Source: Cyclobacteriaceae bacterium (GTDB lineage: Bacteria > Bacteroidota > Bacteroidia > Cytophagales > Cyclobacteriaceae). From it: a DNA stretch of 64,000 nucleotides. Of this stretch, positions 8,583-17,018 are shown piece after piece. The stretch's first letter is position 1. The number at the start of each line of letters is the position of its first letter. The position numbers and the translations under genes were made by a program. The notes beneath the pieces are model-generated. The model had not been told where the DNA came from. It saw nothing but the letters and a program-made list of their open reading frames with translations, and did no database searches. Where the stretch lies: contig JAIBBC010000001.1 in NCBI GenBank assembly GCA_019694875.1, forward strand, positions 1,743,501 to 1,807,500. The letters run 5' to 3'.

Positions 8583-9137
8583 CTAGACAGTCATAATTTC
8601 CTGCTCTTTCTTCTTCAGCAGGGAATCAATCTTTAGAATATAATCGTCTGTAAGCTTTTGAACTTTTTCTTCGGCATTTTTCACGTCATCTTCCGAAACG
8701 CCCTTGATCTTTCTCAACTGCTCGTTGGTTTCCTTGCGGATGTTCCGTACGCTAACCTTGCCGTGTTCGCATTCAGCGCTTACCTGTTTCACCAGTTGCT
8801 TTCTGCGTTCTTCGGTTAGCATCGGGATGTTCACAATTACCTGCTGGCCGTCATTCTGCGGATTCAATCCGAGGTTCGCATCACGGATAGCTTTTTCGAT
8901 TTCCTGAATTAAGGATTTTTCCCACGGCTTGATAAAAATACTGCGTGCATCAGGCGTGGTCATGGATGAAACCTGGTTAAGCGGAGTCATGGCGCCATAA
9001 TACGATACCATGATTCCATCGAGCATGGATGGGTTGGCTTTTCCCGCCCGGATTTTGGTTAGTTCATTCGAAGCGTGGGTTAATGCTTTACCCATGAGGT
9101 CTTTCGCTTCATCCAAAAACATTTCGAGTTCTTCCAT
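8583..9137 (-). CDS. frr: Ribosome recycling factor
   Basis: 184 residues, the normal length (185). Splits post-termination ribosomes together with EF-G. Diagnostic segments are LTKIRAGKANPSML, the central IPMLTEERRKQLVKQV and the C-terminal coiled-coil DDVKNAEEKVQKLTDDYI. It follows pyrH in the usual bacterial order, separated by a 70-bp repeat-like spacer. Confidence 0.98.
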   Translation of the reverse strand: MEELEMFLDEAKDLMGKALTHASNELTKIRAGKANPSMLDGIMVSYYGAMTPLNQVSSMTTPDARSIFIKPWEKSLIQEIEKAIRDANLGLNPQNDGQQVIVNIPMLTEERRKQLVKQVSAECEHGKVSVRNIRKETNEQLRKIKGVSEDDVKNAEEKVQKLTDDYILKIDSLLKKKEQEIMTV

Positions 9138-9207
9138 AACTGTAGTTAATCGTTATTAGTTATTTGTTAATCGTAATGCCGTACGTTAGCCTGTTAACGG
9201 ATAACGA
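9138..9207. repeat. Intergenic GTTAATCGTTA-type inverted repeat between pyrH and frr
   Basis: The spacer consists largely of short related units (TTAATCGTTATTAGTTA, TTGTTAATCG) followed by the inverse (GTTAACGGATAACGATTAAC), so it can fold into an imperfect hairpin. A clearly similar spacer occurs at 48683-48754 between fbaB and accD. No protein is encoded. Confidence 0.6.
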
Positions 9208-9915
9208 TTAACTAATAAGTGTTCCGGCTTCTTCACCGTTTACAATCTTCATCAAATTGCCTTTCTGATTCATATCGAACACGATAATCGGCAGTTTATT
9301 TTCCATGCACAGCGTAAAGGCTGTCATGTCCATAATGTTCAGATTTTTTTCGTAGGCTTCCTGGAACGACAGTTTGTTGTACTTCACCGCATCGCTGTGC
9401 TTTTCAGGATCTTTGTCGTATACACCGTCAACGCGCGTACCCTTAAGCACCACATCGGCCTGCAGCTCAACCGCACGCAAGCTTGCGGTAGAGTCGGTGG
9501 TGAAATATGGATTACCGATACCCGCTCCGAAAATTACCAGCCGCCCCTTTTCAAGGTGTCGAATGGCGCGTCTGCGGATAAATGGCTCGCAAACCTGTTC
9601 CATTTTAATCCCCGACATCAGGCGGGTGTAAATTCCATGGCGCTCAAGTGCACTTTGCAACGCCATCGCGTTGATTACCGTTGCCAGCATGCCCATGTAG
9701 TCGCCCTGCACGCGGTCGATGCCGAGTGCTTCGGCCTGACCGCCCCTGAAAATGTTTCCGCCTCCGATTACGATAGCCAGCTCAACTCCCTGACTGCGAA
9801 CACTTTTTATTTCTTCGCAGTATTGCTCAAGACGGGCCGGATCAATGTTTCCGCTTTTAGAAGAGCCCATGAGCGATTCACCGCTGAGCTTGAGGACGAT
9901 GCGTTTGTATTTCAT
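9208..9915 (-). CDS. pyrH: UMP kinase
   Basis: 235 residues. Phosphorylates UMP to UDP in pyrimidine nucleotide synthesis; hexameric cytoplasmic amino-acid-kinase-fold enzyme. Seen: [15 protein letters not shown] at the N-terminus, [11 protein letters not shown], the central [20 protein letters not shown] and [12 protein letters not shown]. Followed by frr, as in most bacteria. Confidence 0.98.
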   Translation of the reverse strand: MKYKRIVLKLSGESLMGSSKSGNIDPARLEQYCEEIKSVRSQGVELAIVIGGGNIFRGGQAEALGIDRVQGDYMGMLATVINAMALQSALERHGIYTRLMSGIKMEQVCEPFIRRRAIRHLEKGRLVIFGAGIGNPYFTTDSTASLRAVELQADVVLKGTRVDGVYDKDPEKHSDAVKYNKLSFQEAYEKNLNIMDMTAFTLCMENKLPIIVFDMNQKGNLMKIVNGEEAGTLIS

Positions 9916-9981
9916 TGAACGTAAGAAGGTAGAAAATCCTGTAAATATAATTCAGGATTCCCAGCATTTCAGGCTTTCGAA

Positions 9982-10482
9982 TCACTGAAATTCCACCAGA
10001 ACGTGATTTTTTTCGACTTTATCGCCTTTTTGAACCGTCACTGATTTTACCGTGCCTTCTCCGGGTGATTTCAATACGTTTTCCATCTTCATGGCTTCGA
10101 GAATCAGCAACGGATCGTTGATCTTCACTACATCACCCGCTTTGACCTTAACATCCAGGATCAATCCGGGCATAGGCGCCTTAATGATGTTAACTTTGCC
10201 GGCCGCATGGGCACTCATGCCAAGCTTTTCGAGCAGCTGATCAAACTTGTCTTTTACTTCTACGGTGTGTAGGTGATTGTTGATTTTTAACGTGAAGGTT
10301 TTTGTCGCGCGATCACTTTTAACGACTTCAGCTTTATAACTTTTGTTGTTGAGCAGAATGTGAAAGTAACCGCCTGCGAGTTGGGCGATGTCCCATGAAA
10401 GTGGTTTTCCATCTACCAGCAATCCATCAGCGGTTGATTCAACTTCAAAAGCAGATTTTTTGTTTACGGTGATTGTCGACAT
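9982..10482 (-). CDS. Biotinyl-domain carrier protein (acyl-CoA carboxylase BCCP-like)
   Basis: 166 residues from the ATG at 10482; a longer frame to 10509 runs into a repeat and is not preferred. The C-terminal biotinyl domain (about 97-166) has the biotinylation motif EAMKMEN with Lys132. The N-terminal 90 residues resemble those of carrier subunits of acetyl/propionyl-CoA carboxylases and Na+-pumping decarboxylases. It stands apart from any carboxylase or transferase subunit here, so its partner is encoded elsewhere; accD at 47843 is distant. Confidence 0.85.
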   Translation of the reverse strand: MSTITVNKKSAFEVESTADGLLVDGKPLSWDIAQLAGGYFHILLNNKSYKAEVVKSDRATKTFTLKINNHLHTVEVKDKFDQLLEKLGMSAHAAGKVNIIKAPMPGLILDVKVKAGDVVKINDPLLILEAMKMENVLKSPGEGTVKSVTVQKGDKVEKNHVLVEFQ

Positions 10483-10500
10483 GCTGTAAAAATAACAATT

Positions 10501-10561
10501 CCCCCTCACCCTTCCCTCTCCCGGGGGAGAGGGTGTCCGAAGAAATGAGGACGGGTGAGGG
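10501..10561. repeat. Nested inverted repeat, CCCTCACCC...GGGTGAGGG family
   Basis: Outer arms CCCTCACCC (10503-10511) and GGGTGAGGG (10553-10561) are perfect inverse complements. Inside them CCCTCTCCC (10514-10522) pairs with GGGAGAGGG (10525-10533). A degenerate relative sits at 29789-29820. This is a short palindromic dispersed element without coding capacity; it separates the leftward biotinyl carrier gene from the rightward riboswitch. Confidence 0.8.
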
Positions 10562-10594
10562 AATTATTGTACTTTTACGGTGTCGAAAGACAAA

Positions 10595-10670
10595 TAGGGG
10601 TGCCTAAAAAACAAGGGCTGAGATTATACCCATAGAACCTGATGCCGGTAATGCGGCCGAAGGGAGGCAG
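10595..10670 (+). promoter_or_regulatory. TPP riboswitch (THI element)
   Basis: Contains the conserved aptamer blocks in order: GGGGTGCC (10597-10604), GGCTGAGA (10616-10623) with ACCC close behind, GAACCTGAT (10635-10643), then GGTAATGC and GAAGGGAGGC. These match the thi-box consensus. The start codon of the TonB-dependent receptor is about 63 bp beyond the aptamer. Thiamin pyrophosphate binding would be expected to switch the receptor gene off. Confidence 0.93.
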
Positions 10671-10732
10671 TGTTAACACGTAAGTAAGGTGCGGTCCCCT
10701 CTGCGCCTGCGGGTTAAAACAAATTTTAAACA

Positions 10733-13078
10733 ATGTTCAAGCTTTATGCAGTGCTGGCAGCGATGCTATTGTCGGCAAGCGCGTTTGCGCAATCGATCAT
10801 TACCGGAACGGTAAAAGACACAACAAACAATCAGGCGTTACCCGGTGCAACCGTAAGGGTTAATAACCGGGCAACCGCAACGGATGAATCCGGAAAGTTT
10901 AGGTTCGATAATCTTACTCCGGGAGATTATGTACTAACCGTTACGTTTCTCGGGTACAAAGACCGAACGGTAACGGTCTATCTTTCCGATCGTACGGATG
11001 TTACGGTATACCTGGAAGAATCTTTTCAACTAACGGATGAACTGGTGGTGTACGCCACGCGTGCGAATGATAAAACACCCACCACGTACACAAACGTTAA
11101 CCAGCAGTCAATTCAAAAACAGAACTTCGGACAGGATATGCCTTTTATTCTGAACTGGACGCCATCGTTGGTAACAACATCGGATGCCGGTGCAGGGATA
11201 GGTTATACCGGTGTTCGCATCCGCGGAAGCGATGCAACCCGAATTAACGTAACGATTAATGGTATTGCTTACAACGACAGCGAATCGCAGGGAACATTCT
11301 GGGTGAATCTTCCCGACATCGCCTCATCCACGCAAAGTGTTCAGATCCAGCGAGGCGTGGGAACGTCAACTAACGGAGCGGGATCGTTTGGCGGAAGTGT
11401 AAACGTTCAAACCATTTCGCAGCAACGCGATCCGTATGCCGAGGTCACGCTGGGAGGCGGATCCTTCAATTCGCAACGTTATACCGTTAAAGCCGGAACG
11501 GGCTTGATGAACAATCACTGGACGTTTGATGGGCGGGCTTCCAAAATAAAATCAGATGGTTATATCGACCGGGCTTCATCTGATCTGGATTCGTATTATT
11601 TCAGCGGTGGATATTACGGTGCCAAAACGATGGTGAAAGCTATTGTGTTTGGCGGACAGGAAATCACGTATCAGTCGTGGAATGGCATCGACCAGGAAAC
11701 GATCAAAACCAATCGTACATTCAATTCTGCCGGAGCTTTGTATGATGAGAATGGTGTTATCGGCTATTACGATAATGAGGTTGATAACTACCGTCAGGAT
11801 CATTTCCAGCTTCACCTCACTCAAAAGCTGAACTCGTATTGGAATGCAAACTTCTCCTTGCATTACACCTACGGGCGGGGTTATTATGAAAATTACAAGC
11901 AGGGAAAAGCCTTCGCAGATTTAGGGTTGGATGATGTGGTTATTGGTGACTCAACGATTACCGCGGGAGATTTTATTATCCGCAAGTGGCTCGATAATCA
12001 GTTTTATGGCGGAACATTTTCATTTAACTATGAGAAAAACAAAACAGCCTTAACGATTGGCGGAGCGTATAACCAGTATGCGCGGGCAAAACATTTCGGG
12101 GAAATCATCTGGGCCCAGTTCGCTTCAAATGCGTTAATCCGCGATCATTACTACGATGGTGAATCACAAAAAAATGATTTCAACGTGTATGTAAAATGGA
12201 ATTACGCATTAAGCTCACGCTGGAATGCGTTTGTTGATCTTCAATACCGGGCCGTTCAATACGAAACATCCGGCACCGACGATGATTTAACTCCGTACGA
12301 TTTTTCGGATGACCTGAATTTCTTTAACCCGAAAGCAGGCGTGAGTTACTCGCTTGGCGCGAACGATGTGCTGTATGCTTCATACGCTGTCGCGAACCGT
12401 GAGCCCAACCGTACCGATTATGTGAATGGTGAAGTAAAACCTAAACCAGAAAGATTAGATAACATCGAAGCCGGATGGCGCAGGAATCGTGACAACTATG
12501 GTCTTGAAGTGAATTATTACCTGATGAACTACACCGACCAGCTCGTGCTTACGGGCAAACTCGACAATGTAGGTAATCCCATCCGCGCTAACGTGGGTAA
12601 AAGTTATCGCACAGGCGTTGAAGTATCGGGTCTGATTAAATTTTTTGATCAGCTTAGCTGGAACGCAAACCTCTCGGTAAGCATAAACAAGAACAGAGAT
12701 TACGTGATTGATCCGGAAACCGGAAAGTCAAAGGACACCGACATCATTTTGTCGCCCAACGTTATTGCAGGAAGTCAGCTTGCCTGGAATGCGTTTCCGG
12801 GATTTCAGGCAACGCTGCTCACCAAATTTGTAGGCAAGCAATACCTCGATAACACGGAAACGGAATCGTTAACACTTGATTCCTATCTGGTTAATGACGT
12901 ACGGCTGAGCTACACCCTCCGGCCGAAAAACATCCGTGCGATTGATTTCAGTTTGCTGGTCAATAATATCCTGGACGAACAGTACGAATCAAACGGGGCA
13001 ACCTATGGCGATGGGGTAGCTTATTATTTTCCGCAAGCGGGGATTAACTTTCTGGGGATGGTAACACTCAAATTTTAA
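10733..13078 (+). CDS. TonB-dependent receptor, probable thiamin transporter of the outer membrane
   Basis: 781 residues: signal peptide (about 1-19, ending AFAQ), a carboxypeptidase-regulatory-like domain (about 22-105, GTVKDTTNNQALPGATVRVN), a plug domain (GVRIRGSDATRINVTINGI, VQIQRGVGTSTNGAGSFGG), and a beta-barrel ending in an aromatic residue (MVTLKF). Such receptors bring scarce nutrients through the outer membrane using TonB energy. The TPP riboswitch directly upstream makes thiamin or a precursor the likely cargo, in line with published predictions of riboswitch-controlled receptors in Bacteroidota. No inner-membrane PnuT or thiamin kinase follows, so the rest of the pathway lies elsewhere. 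Confidence 0.9.
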   Translation: MFKLYAVLAAMLLSASAFAQSIITGTVKDTTNNQALPGATVRVNNRATATDESGKFRFDNLTPGDYVLTVTFLGYKDRTVTVYLSDRTDVTVYLEESFQLTDELVVYATRANDKTPTTYTNVNQQSIQKQNFGQDMPFILNWTPSLVTTSDAGAGIGYTGVRIRGSDATRINVTINGIAYNDSESQGTFWVNLPDIASSTQSVQIQRGVGTSTNGAGSFGGSVNVQTISQQRDPYAEVTLGGGSFNSQRYTVKAGTGLMNNHWTFDGRASKIKSDGYIDRASSDLDSYYFSGGYYGAKTMVKAIVFGGQEITYQSWNGIDQETIKTNRTFNSAGALYDENGVIGYYDNEVDNYRQDHFQLHLTQKLNSYWNANFSLHYTYGRGYYENYKQGKAFADLGLDDVVIGDSTITAGDFIIRKWLDNQFYGGTFSFNYEKNKTALTIGGAYNQYARAKHFGEIIWAQFASNALIRDHYYDGESQKNDFNVYVKWNYALSSRWNAFVDLQYRAVQYETSGTDDDLTPYDFSDDLNFFNPKAGVSYSLGANDVLYASYAVANREPNRTDYVNGEVKPKPERLDNIEAGWRRNRDNYGLEVNYYLMNYTDQLVLTGKLDNVGNPIRANVGKSYRTGVEVSGLIKFFDQLSWNANLSVSINKNRDYVIDPETGKSKDTDIILSPNVIAGSQLAWNAFPGFQATLLTKFVGKQYLDNTETESLTLDSYLVNDVRLSYTLRPKNIRAIDFSLLVNNILDEQYESNGATYGDGVAYYFPQAGINFLGMVTLKF

Positions 13079-13090
13079 AAATAAATGCTG

Positions 13091-13119
13091 GCAGAGACGC
13101 AAGAGGGTTGCGTCTTTGC
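13091..13119 (+). terminator. GAGACGCAA-type hairpin after the TonB-dependent receptor
   Basis: GCAGAGACGCAA pairs with TTGCGTCTTTGC across a five-base loop (one G-U pair). It sits 12 bp after the receptor stop. There is no long T run, so it may be a dispersed palindrome used as a terminator. A second copy of the same stem lies after lpd at 60468-60495. Confidence 0.55.
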
Positions 13120-13166
13120 TGCGTTAAAAAGCGAGCATTCGCATTTGCATTTCGTATCTTTACCTG

Positions 13167-14018
13167 ATGCCGCCTTCGCAACGCAATATGATCGAGTCGT
13201 TCCTGCGGCTCACTCGCGCCTGGAACCTTGTAATTATTGTGCTGGCGCAGTATTTCACCGCATGGTTTCTGGCCAAGGCCGATGTGTTCCGCGATTTCAA
13301 CCTGTTCTTTCTATCGCTTTCAACCGTGCTGATCGCAGCGGGCGGATATGTCATCAACGACTATTATGACGTCAAGATTGACGTAATCAATAATCCTTCG
13401 CGCGTAGTGATCGGCAGAACCATTCACCGCAGGTTTGCCATTTTACTGCATGTGGCGTTGTCGGTGCTGGGGATTGCAATCGGCTTGCTGGTATCGTGGA
13501 AACTGGCCGCGGTAAATGTGCTCTCGGTTTCGGTCCTGTGGTTTTACTCGAATCTTTTAAAGCGACTTCCGTTTATCGGCAACTTCACGGTTGCCCTTTT
13601 AACCGGGTTCTCCATTGCCATGTTGGTTTTCCTGTATTCGACTAATGTCGGACTGATCATTGTGTACGCGGTGTTTTCATTTTTCATGACGCTCATCCGC
13701 GAGATCATTAAAGATGTGGAAGATTTGAAAGGTGATAATACCTATGGTTGCAAAACACTCCCAATCATCTGGGGTATTCGTAAAACCAAATTTTTTCTCT
13801 ACGGCATAGTTATAATTTTTTCGGTTGCCGTGGTCACGATCAATTACCTGTATGTTAAGCTTCCGGTGATTTATTTTGTGATGCTGCTGTTTGTACCGCT
13901 TGCCTGGTTAACGGCACGCCTGGTTCAGGCCGATACGAAAAGAGACTTTGGCTGGCTGAGCAGTTTCTGCAAAGTGATCATGTTGCTGGGAATCCTGAGC
14001 ATGGCGCTGATTCCATGA
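13167..14018 (+). CDS. UbiA-family prenyltransferase
   Basis: 283 residues with about eight transmembrane helices. Both Asp-rich motifs of the superfamily are present: NDYYDVKID (64-72) and DVEDLKGD (183-190), which bind Mg-prenyl diphosphate. Many Bacteroidota homologs are named geranylgeranylglycerol-phosphate geranylgeranyltransferase, but the acceptor cannot be read from sequence. An alternative start is Met8. The upstream TATCTTTA resembles a -7 box. purN starts 19 bp downstream. Confidence 0.85.
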   Translation: MPPSQRNMIESFLRLTRAWNLVIIVLAQYFTAWFLAKADVFRDFNLFFLSLSTVLIAAGGYVINDYYDVKIDVINNPSRVVIGRTIHRRFAILLHVALSVLGIAIGLLVSWKLAAVNVLSVSVLWFYSNLLKRLPFIGNFTVALLTGFSIAMLVFLYSTNVGLIIVYAVFSFFMTLIREIIKDVEDLKGDNTYGCKTLPIIWGIRKTKFFLYGIVIIFSVAVVTINYLYVKLPVIYFVMLLFVPLAWLTARLVQADTKRDFGWLSSFCKVIMLLGILSMALIP

Positions 14019-14037
14019 ATTATGTTTTCTTTGCAGG

Positions 14038-14613
14038 ATGAAGCCTCACCGCATCGCAATTTTTGCATCGGGCAGCGGAACGAACGCTGAAGAAATTCTT
14101 GCGTACTTTCAATACCATCCTTCCATTGAGGTCAAATTATTGTTGAGCAACAATCCGCAGGCACAGGCTTTACAGCGTGCGGAAAGATTCAGGGTGAAAA
14201 CGCACACATTCAGCAAGGCACAGTTCCGCGACAGCTATGAAGTGCTCAATTGGCTGAAAGCAGAAAGGGTCACACACATTGTGCTGGCGGGTTTTATGTG
14301 GCTTGTGCCCGACTACCTGATTCATGCCTATCCCGGGAAGATAATCAACATTCATCCTGCGTTGTTGCCGAAGTTTGGCGGAAAAGGCATGTACGGAAAG
14401 TTTGTTCACGAAGCGGTAAAGGCAGCGGGTGAAGCTGAGACCGGCATCACCATCCATGAGGTGAACGAACATTACGATGAAGGTAACATTGTGTTTCAGG
14501 CTACGTGCGGGGTGGATGAAACCGACACGCCCGACAGCATTGCCTTGAAAGTTCAGAAGCTTGAACACATGCACTATCCCAAGGTGATCGAGCAATGGAT
14601 TTCAAAGCGGTAG
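14038..14613 (+). CDS. purN: Phosphoribosylglycinamide formyltransferase
   Basis: 191 residues. Formylates GAR with 10-formyl-THF, step three of purine synthesis. The N-terminal FASGSGTNAE binds phosphate. The catalytic triad is visible as Asn104 and His106 in INIHPALLPKF and Asp147 in HYDEGN. Length is close to the E. coli enzyme (212). Probably co-transcribed with the prenyltransferase gene. Confidence 0.96.
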   Translation: MKPHRIAIFASGSGTNAEEILAYFQYHPSIEVKLLLSNNPQAQALQRAERFRVKTHTFSKAQFRDSYEVLNWLKAERVTHIVLAGFMWLVPDYLIHAYPGKIINIHPALLPKFGGKGMYGKFVHEAVKAAGEAETGITIHEVNEHYDEGNIVFQATCGVDETDTPDSIALKVQKLEHMHYPKVIEQWISKR

Positions 14614-14650
14614 TTGAAATTCATTATCTTGTTAATCTAAACGTCATTTT

Positions 14651-14875
14651 ATGAACGCTGTGTTGCTTTTAGGAATGCCCGGCAATAGTGAATGGATCAT
14701 CATTTTTGCTATGATCCTGATTCCGCTGGTTTGTCTGATCGATATTTTTCGCAGTGAATTTCCGAACGAACTCACGAAATGGGCATGGTGCGCCATGGTC
14801 GTTTTTGTTCCGCTAATCGGAGCAGTGTTGTACTACTGGTTCGGTACTGAGCAAAAGGTGGTAAGTAAAAACTAG
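14651..14875 (+). CDS. Small membrane protein with PLDc_N-like domain
   Basis: 74 residues forming two transmembrane helices (about 14-33 and 44-64) with the PLDc_N pattern: a helix ending DIFRSEF, then KWAWCAMVVFVPLIGAVLYY. The domain is found at the N-terminus of some phospholipase D-like proteins and also alone. The role of stand-alone forms is unknown. It lies 37 bp after purN on the same strand. Confidence 0.7.
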   Translation: MNAVLLLGMPGNSEWIIIFAMILIPLVCLIDIFRSEFPNELTKWAWCAMVVFVPLIGAVLYYWFGTEQKVVSKN

Positions 14876-14876
14876 C

Positions 14877-15323
14877 TTACTTCTTCACAGCAGTCCACTC
14901 AAAGTCCGGAGCTTTCGGAAATTCTGAAAATACTTTTTTAATAAACTCATCGGGCATCGCCAGCTTGCGAAGGCGCAGATCAATCCAGGCGCCATCAATC
15001 GTAAGAGTTGCTGAAAGCGTGCCGTCTTGTTTTAAAAACGTGTGTCGTAAACTCCACCGACTGTAGTCTTCCGAAGCCTTGTGCATTTCAACGGTGATCG
15101 TGATTTGATCTTCGAGGTGAATTTCTCTTCGAAATACCGCCTCTTCGCGAAATAACACCGGCCCGATTTGTAATTCTTCCAGCTTGTGCGTTGTTAGACC
15201 GCGCTCGCTCAATAACTGCATCCGCGCAGCGGCTCCAAAATCATAATATACCGAATGGCGCAAATGGCGATTAGCATCGATATCCGCCCAGCGGATAGAA
15301 ACAGGCATTGAAAATTTTGACAT
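14877..15323 (-). CDS. Acyl-CoA thioesterase, hotdog fold (4-hydroxybenzoyl-CoA thioesterase group)
   Basis: 148 residues of the YbgC/4HBT group: IRWADIDANRHLRHSVYYDF near the N-terminus matches the active-site region with the catalytic Asp. Hydrolyses acyl-CoA or aryl-CoA thioesters; substrate unknown. It is the last of three closely spaced leftward genes (hmgA, TonB-C-like, thioesterase), with 3-bp gaps. A link to aromatic catabolism is possible but unproven. Confidence 0.85.
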   Translation of the reverse strand: MSKFSMPVSIRWADIDANRHLRHSVYYDFGAAARMQLLSERGLTTHKLEELQIGPVLFREEAVFRREIHLEDQITITVEMHKASEDYSRWSLRHTFLKQDGTLSATLTIDGAWIDLRLRKLAMPDEFIKKVFSEFPKAPDFEWTAVKK

Positions 15324-15326
15324 CGC

Positions 15327-15773
15327 TTAAGGGGTATTTATACTAAAATCAATTTTCAAAATAAACTGGCTGCGAACGGCTCTTCCACTTTGTCTGCCGG
15401 CTTCCCAACGCGGCATGTGCGATACGATGAGCAACGCAATTTCATCACATGAACAACCTTTTACAATTTCAGGCTGGGTAATCCTGCCGTCTCGTTCAAC
15501 GATAAACTTGATGTAACTCTTTTTACCATCTGTAGCACCGATGCACGGTAGATTTTTGATTTCTCTGTCGATAAAAGACTTGAATGCTGCCGGGCCTCCA
15601 GGGAATGTTGCGGGTTGCTCAATGGCATAAAACAAAGTCGTGTCAGAAGGGTGCGTTTTAGGAACGACTGGCTCACAAAAATTGGCATCGTAAACGTCTT
15701 TAACAGGCGGTTTTTGCGCGAATAGCTGTGCTGAAAAGCAAACTATGGCAGTTATGATGAGTAAAAATTTCAA
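15327..15773 (-). CDS. Secreted TonB C-terminal-like domain protein
   Basis: 148 residues: a signal peptide (to about 19, ending LFAQ), then a domain with the TonB C-terminal pattern: FPGGPAAFKSFID, YIKFIVERDGRITQPEIVKG, MPRWEAGRQSGRAV and a closing strand with LKIDF. Unlike a true TonB it lacks the membrane anchor plus Pro-rich spacer needed to couple to ExbB/D. It carries four cysteines after the signal peptide. Probably a periplasmic relative; function unknown. Confidence 0.75.
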   Translation of the reverse strand: MKFLLIITAIVCFSAQLFAQKPPVKDVYDANFCEPVVPKTHPSDTTLFYAIEQPATFPGGPAAFKSFIDREIKNLPCIGATDGKKSYIKFIVERDGRITQPEIVKGCSCDEIALLIVSHMPRWEAGRQSGRAVRSQFILKIDFSINTP

Positions 15774-15776
15774 GTG

Positions 15777-16970
15777 CTAAGGCGTATTCACTTCATTAAA
15801 ATTTCCTTCGGTATGATCGGTCCAGCTCATCGGGTAATTCTTATCTAAAAATTCCAGAGAGTCTTCTGTCAAGAACAGCGGCTTAAACGTGTCGATCATT
15901 ACGGCCAGTTCGTGCGTTTCTTTCGCGCCAATACTTTTCTCTACCGTACCCGGATGCGGGCCGTGAGGCAAACCTCCCGGATGAAGCGTGAACGATCCGC
16001 GCTCAATTCCCCTGCGGCTCATAAAGTTTCCTTCGGCATAATACAAAACCTCATCACTGTCGATGTTGCTGTGATTATAAGGAGCCGGGATCGCGAGCGG
16101 ATGATAATCGAACAGGCGGGGCACGAACGAACAAATCACAAAGTTGTGAGCCTGGAATGTCTGATGCACTGGTGGCGGCTGATGGATTCGTCCGGTAATC
16201 GGTTCAAAGTCGTGGATAGAAAAAGCGTACGGCCATAAAAATCCATCCCAGCCAATCAGGTCGAGCGGACTATGTTCATACACATACTGATGCAGAAATC
16301 CCTGCTTCTTGATCTTCAACAGAAATTCGCCTTTGCCTGAATCGGTAATCAATTCCTGCGGAGGACGAATATCGCGTTCGCAATACGGTGAATGCTCACC
16401 CAATTGCCCCAGTTCATTGCGATAACGTTTTACAGTTTCAACCGGAGAGTTGGCTTCCACGATCAACAGTCGCAACGGCCCTTCTTCAAATTCAACTTTG
16501 TAAATAACGGTGCGGGGTATCACTACGTAGTCGCCCTGACGGATTTCCAGTTTCCCGAAAGGAGAGATTAACACACCCTTACCATCGTGGATATAGATCA
16601 CTTCGTCACCTTCTGCATTCTTATAGAAGTAATCCATTTTGCGTTGTGCAGGCGAACAAATGGAAATGGCGCAGTCGCTGTTTTTTAACAATACTTTTCG
16701 CGCGGCCAGATAGTCGGTACCGGTGGTTGTTACTTTCGATGTATTGAGATGCGTCTGCTTAAGCGCATAATCGGTTATGATTTTCGGCCCGTACTTAACA
16801 GGTTCTTTTACGGCCTTGATGCGTGTAGGTGCATAGATATGATACAAATTCGAATAGATTCCGGAAAACCCTTCGGAGCTCACCAGCTCTTCTTTATACA
16901 GGCTGCCATCAGGCTGTCGGAATTGCGTATGCCGCTTGTGCGGAATTTGTCCTAGTCGATAATAATACAT
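15777..16970 (-). CDS. hmgA: Homogentisate 1,2-dioxygenase
   Basis: 397 residues. Opens the ring of homogentisate in tyrosine and phenylalanine breakdown using Fe(II) and oxygen. The C-terminal cupin has candidate iron ligands His300 and Glu307 in PYNHSNIDSDEVLYY and His336 in GGLPHGPHPG. The start MYYYRLGQIPHKRHTQFR fits the family. A perfect 8-bp hairpin lies directly against the start codon. The two following genes are 3 bp apart and likely co-transcribed. No maleylacetoacetate isomerase or fumarylacetoacetase is in the window. Confidence 0.93.
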   Translation of the reverse strand: MYYYRLGQIPHKRHTQFRQPDGSLYKEELVSSEGFSGIYSNLYHIYAPTRIKAVKEPVKYGPKIITDYALKQTHLNTSKVTTTGTDYLAARKVLLKNSDCAISICSPAQRKMDYFYKNAEGDEVIYIHDGKGVLISPFGKLEIRQGDYVVIPRTVIYKVEFEEGPLRLLIVEANSPVETVKRYRNELGQLGEHSPYCERDIRPPQELITDSGKGEFLLKIKKQGFLHQYVYEHSPLDLIGWDGFLWPYAFSIHDFEPITGRIHQPPPVHQTFQAHNFVICSFVPRLFDYHPLAIPAPYNHSNIDSDEVLYYAEGNFMSRRGIERGSFTLHPGGLPHGPHPGTVEKSIGAKETHELAVMIDTFKPLFLTEDSLEFLDKNYPMSWTDHTEGNFNEVNTP

Positions 16971-16992
16971 AAGGCCGGGTTTAACCGGCCTT
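16971..16992 (-). terminator. Hairpin between the S41 peptidase gene and hmgA
   Basis: AAGGCCGG (16971-16978) pairs with CCGGCCTT (16985-16992). On the minus strand it follows the S41 gene stop by about 26 bp and ends exactly at the hmgA ATG. No T run follows, so termination would be weak. It could also limit access to the hmgA start. Confidence 0.5.
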
Positions 16993-17018
16993 AAATTAGC
17001 AAATGGGTCAGGAATGTT

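Noticed and set aside
10696-10700. CCCCT as an anti-aptamer partner of AGGGG (10596-10600) in the TPP riboswitch
   Set aside because: Only five base pairs that do not extend; the expression platform cannot be decided from this alone.
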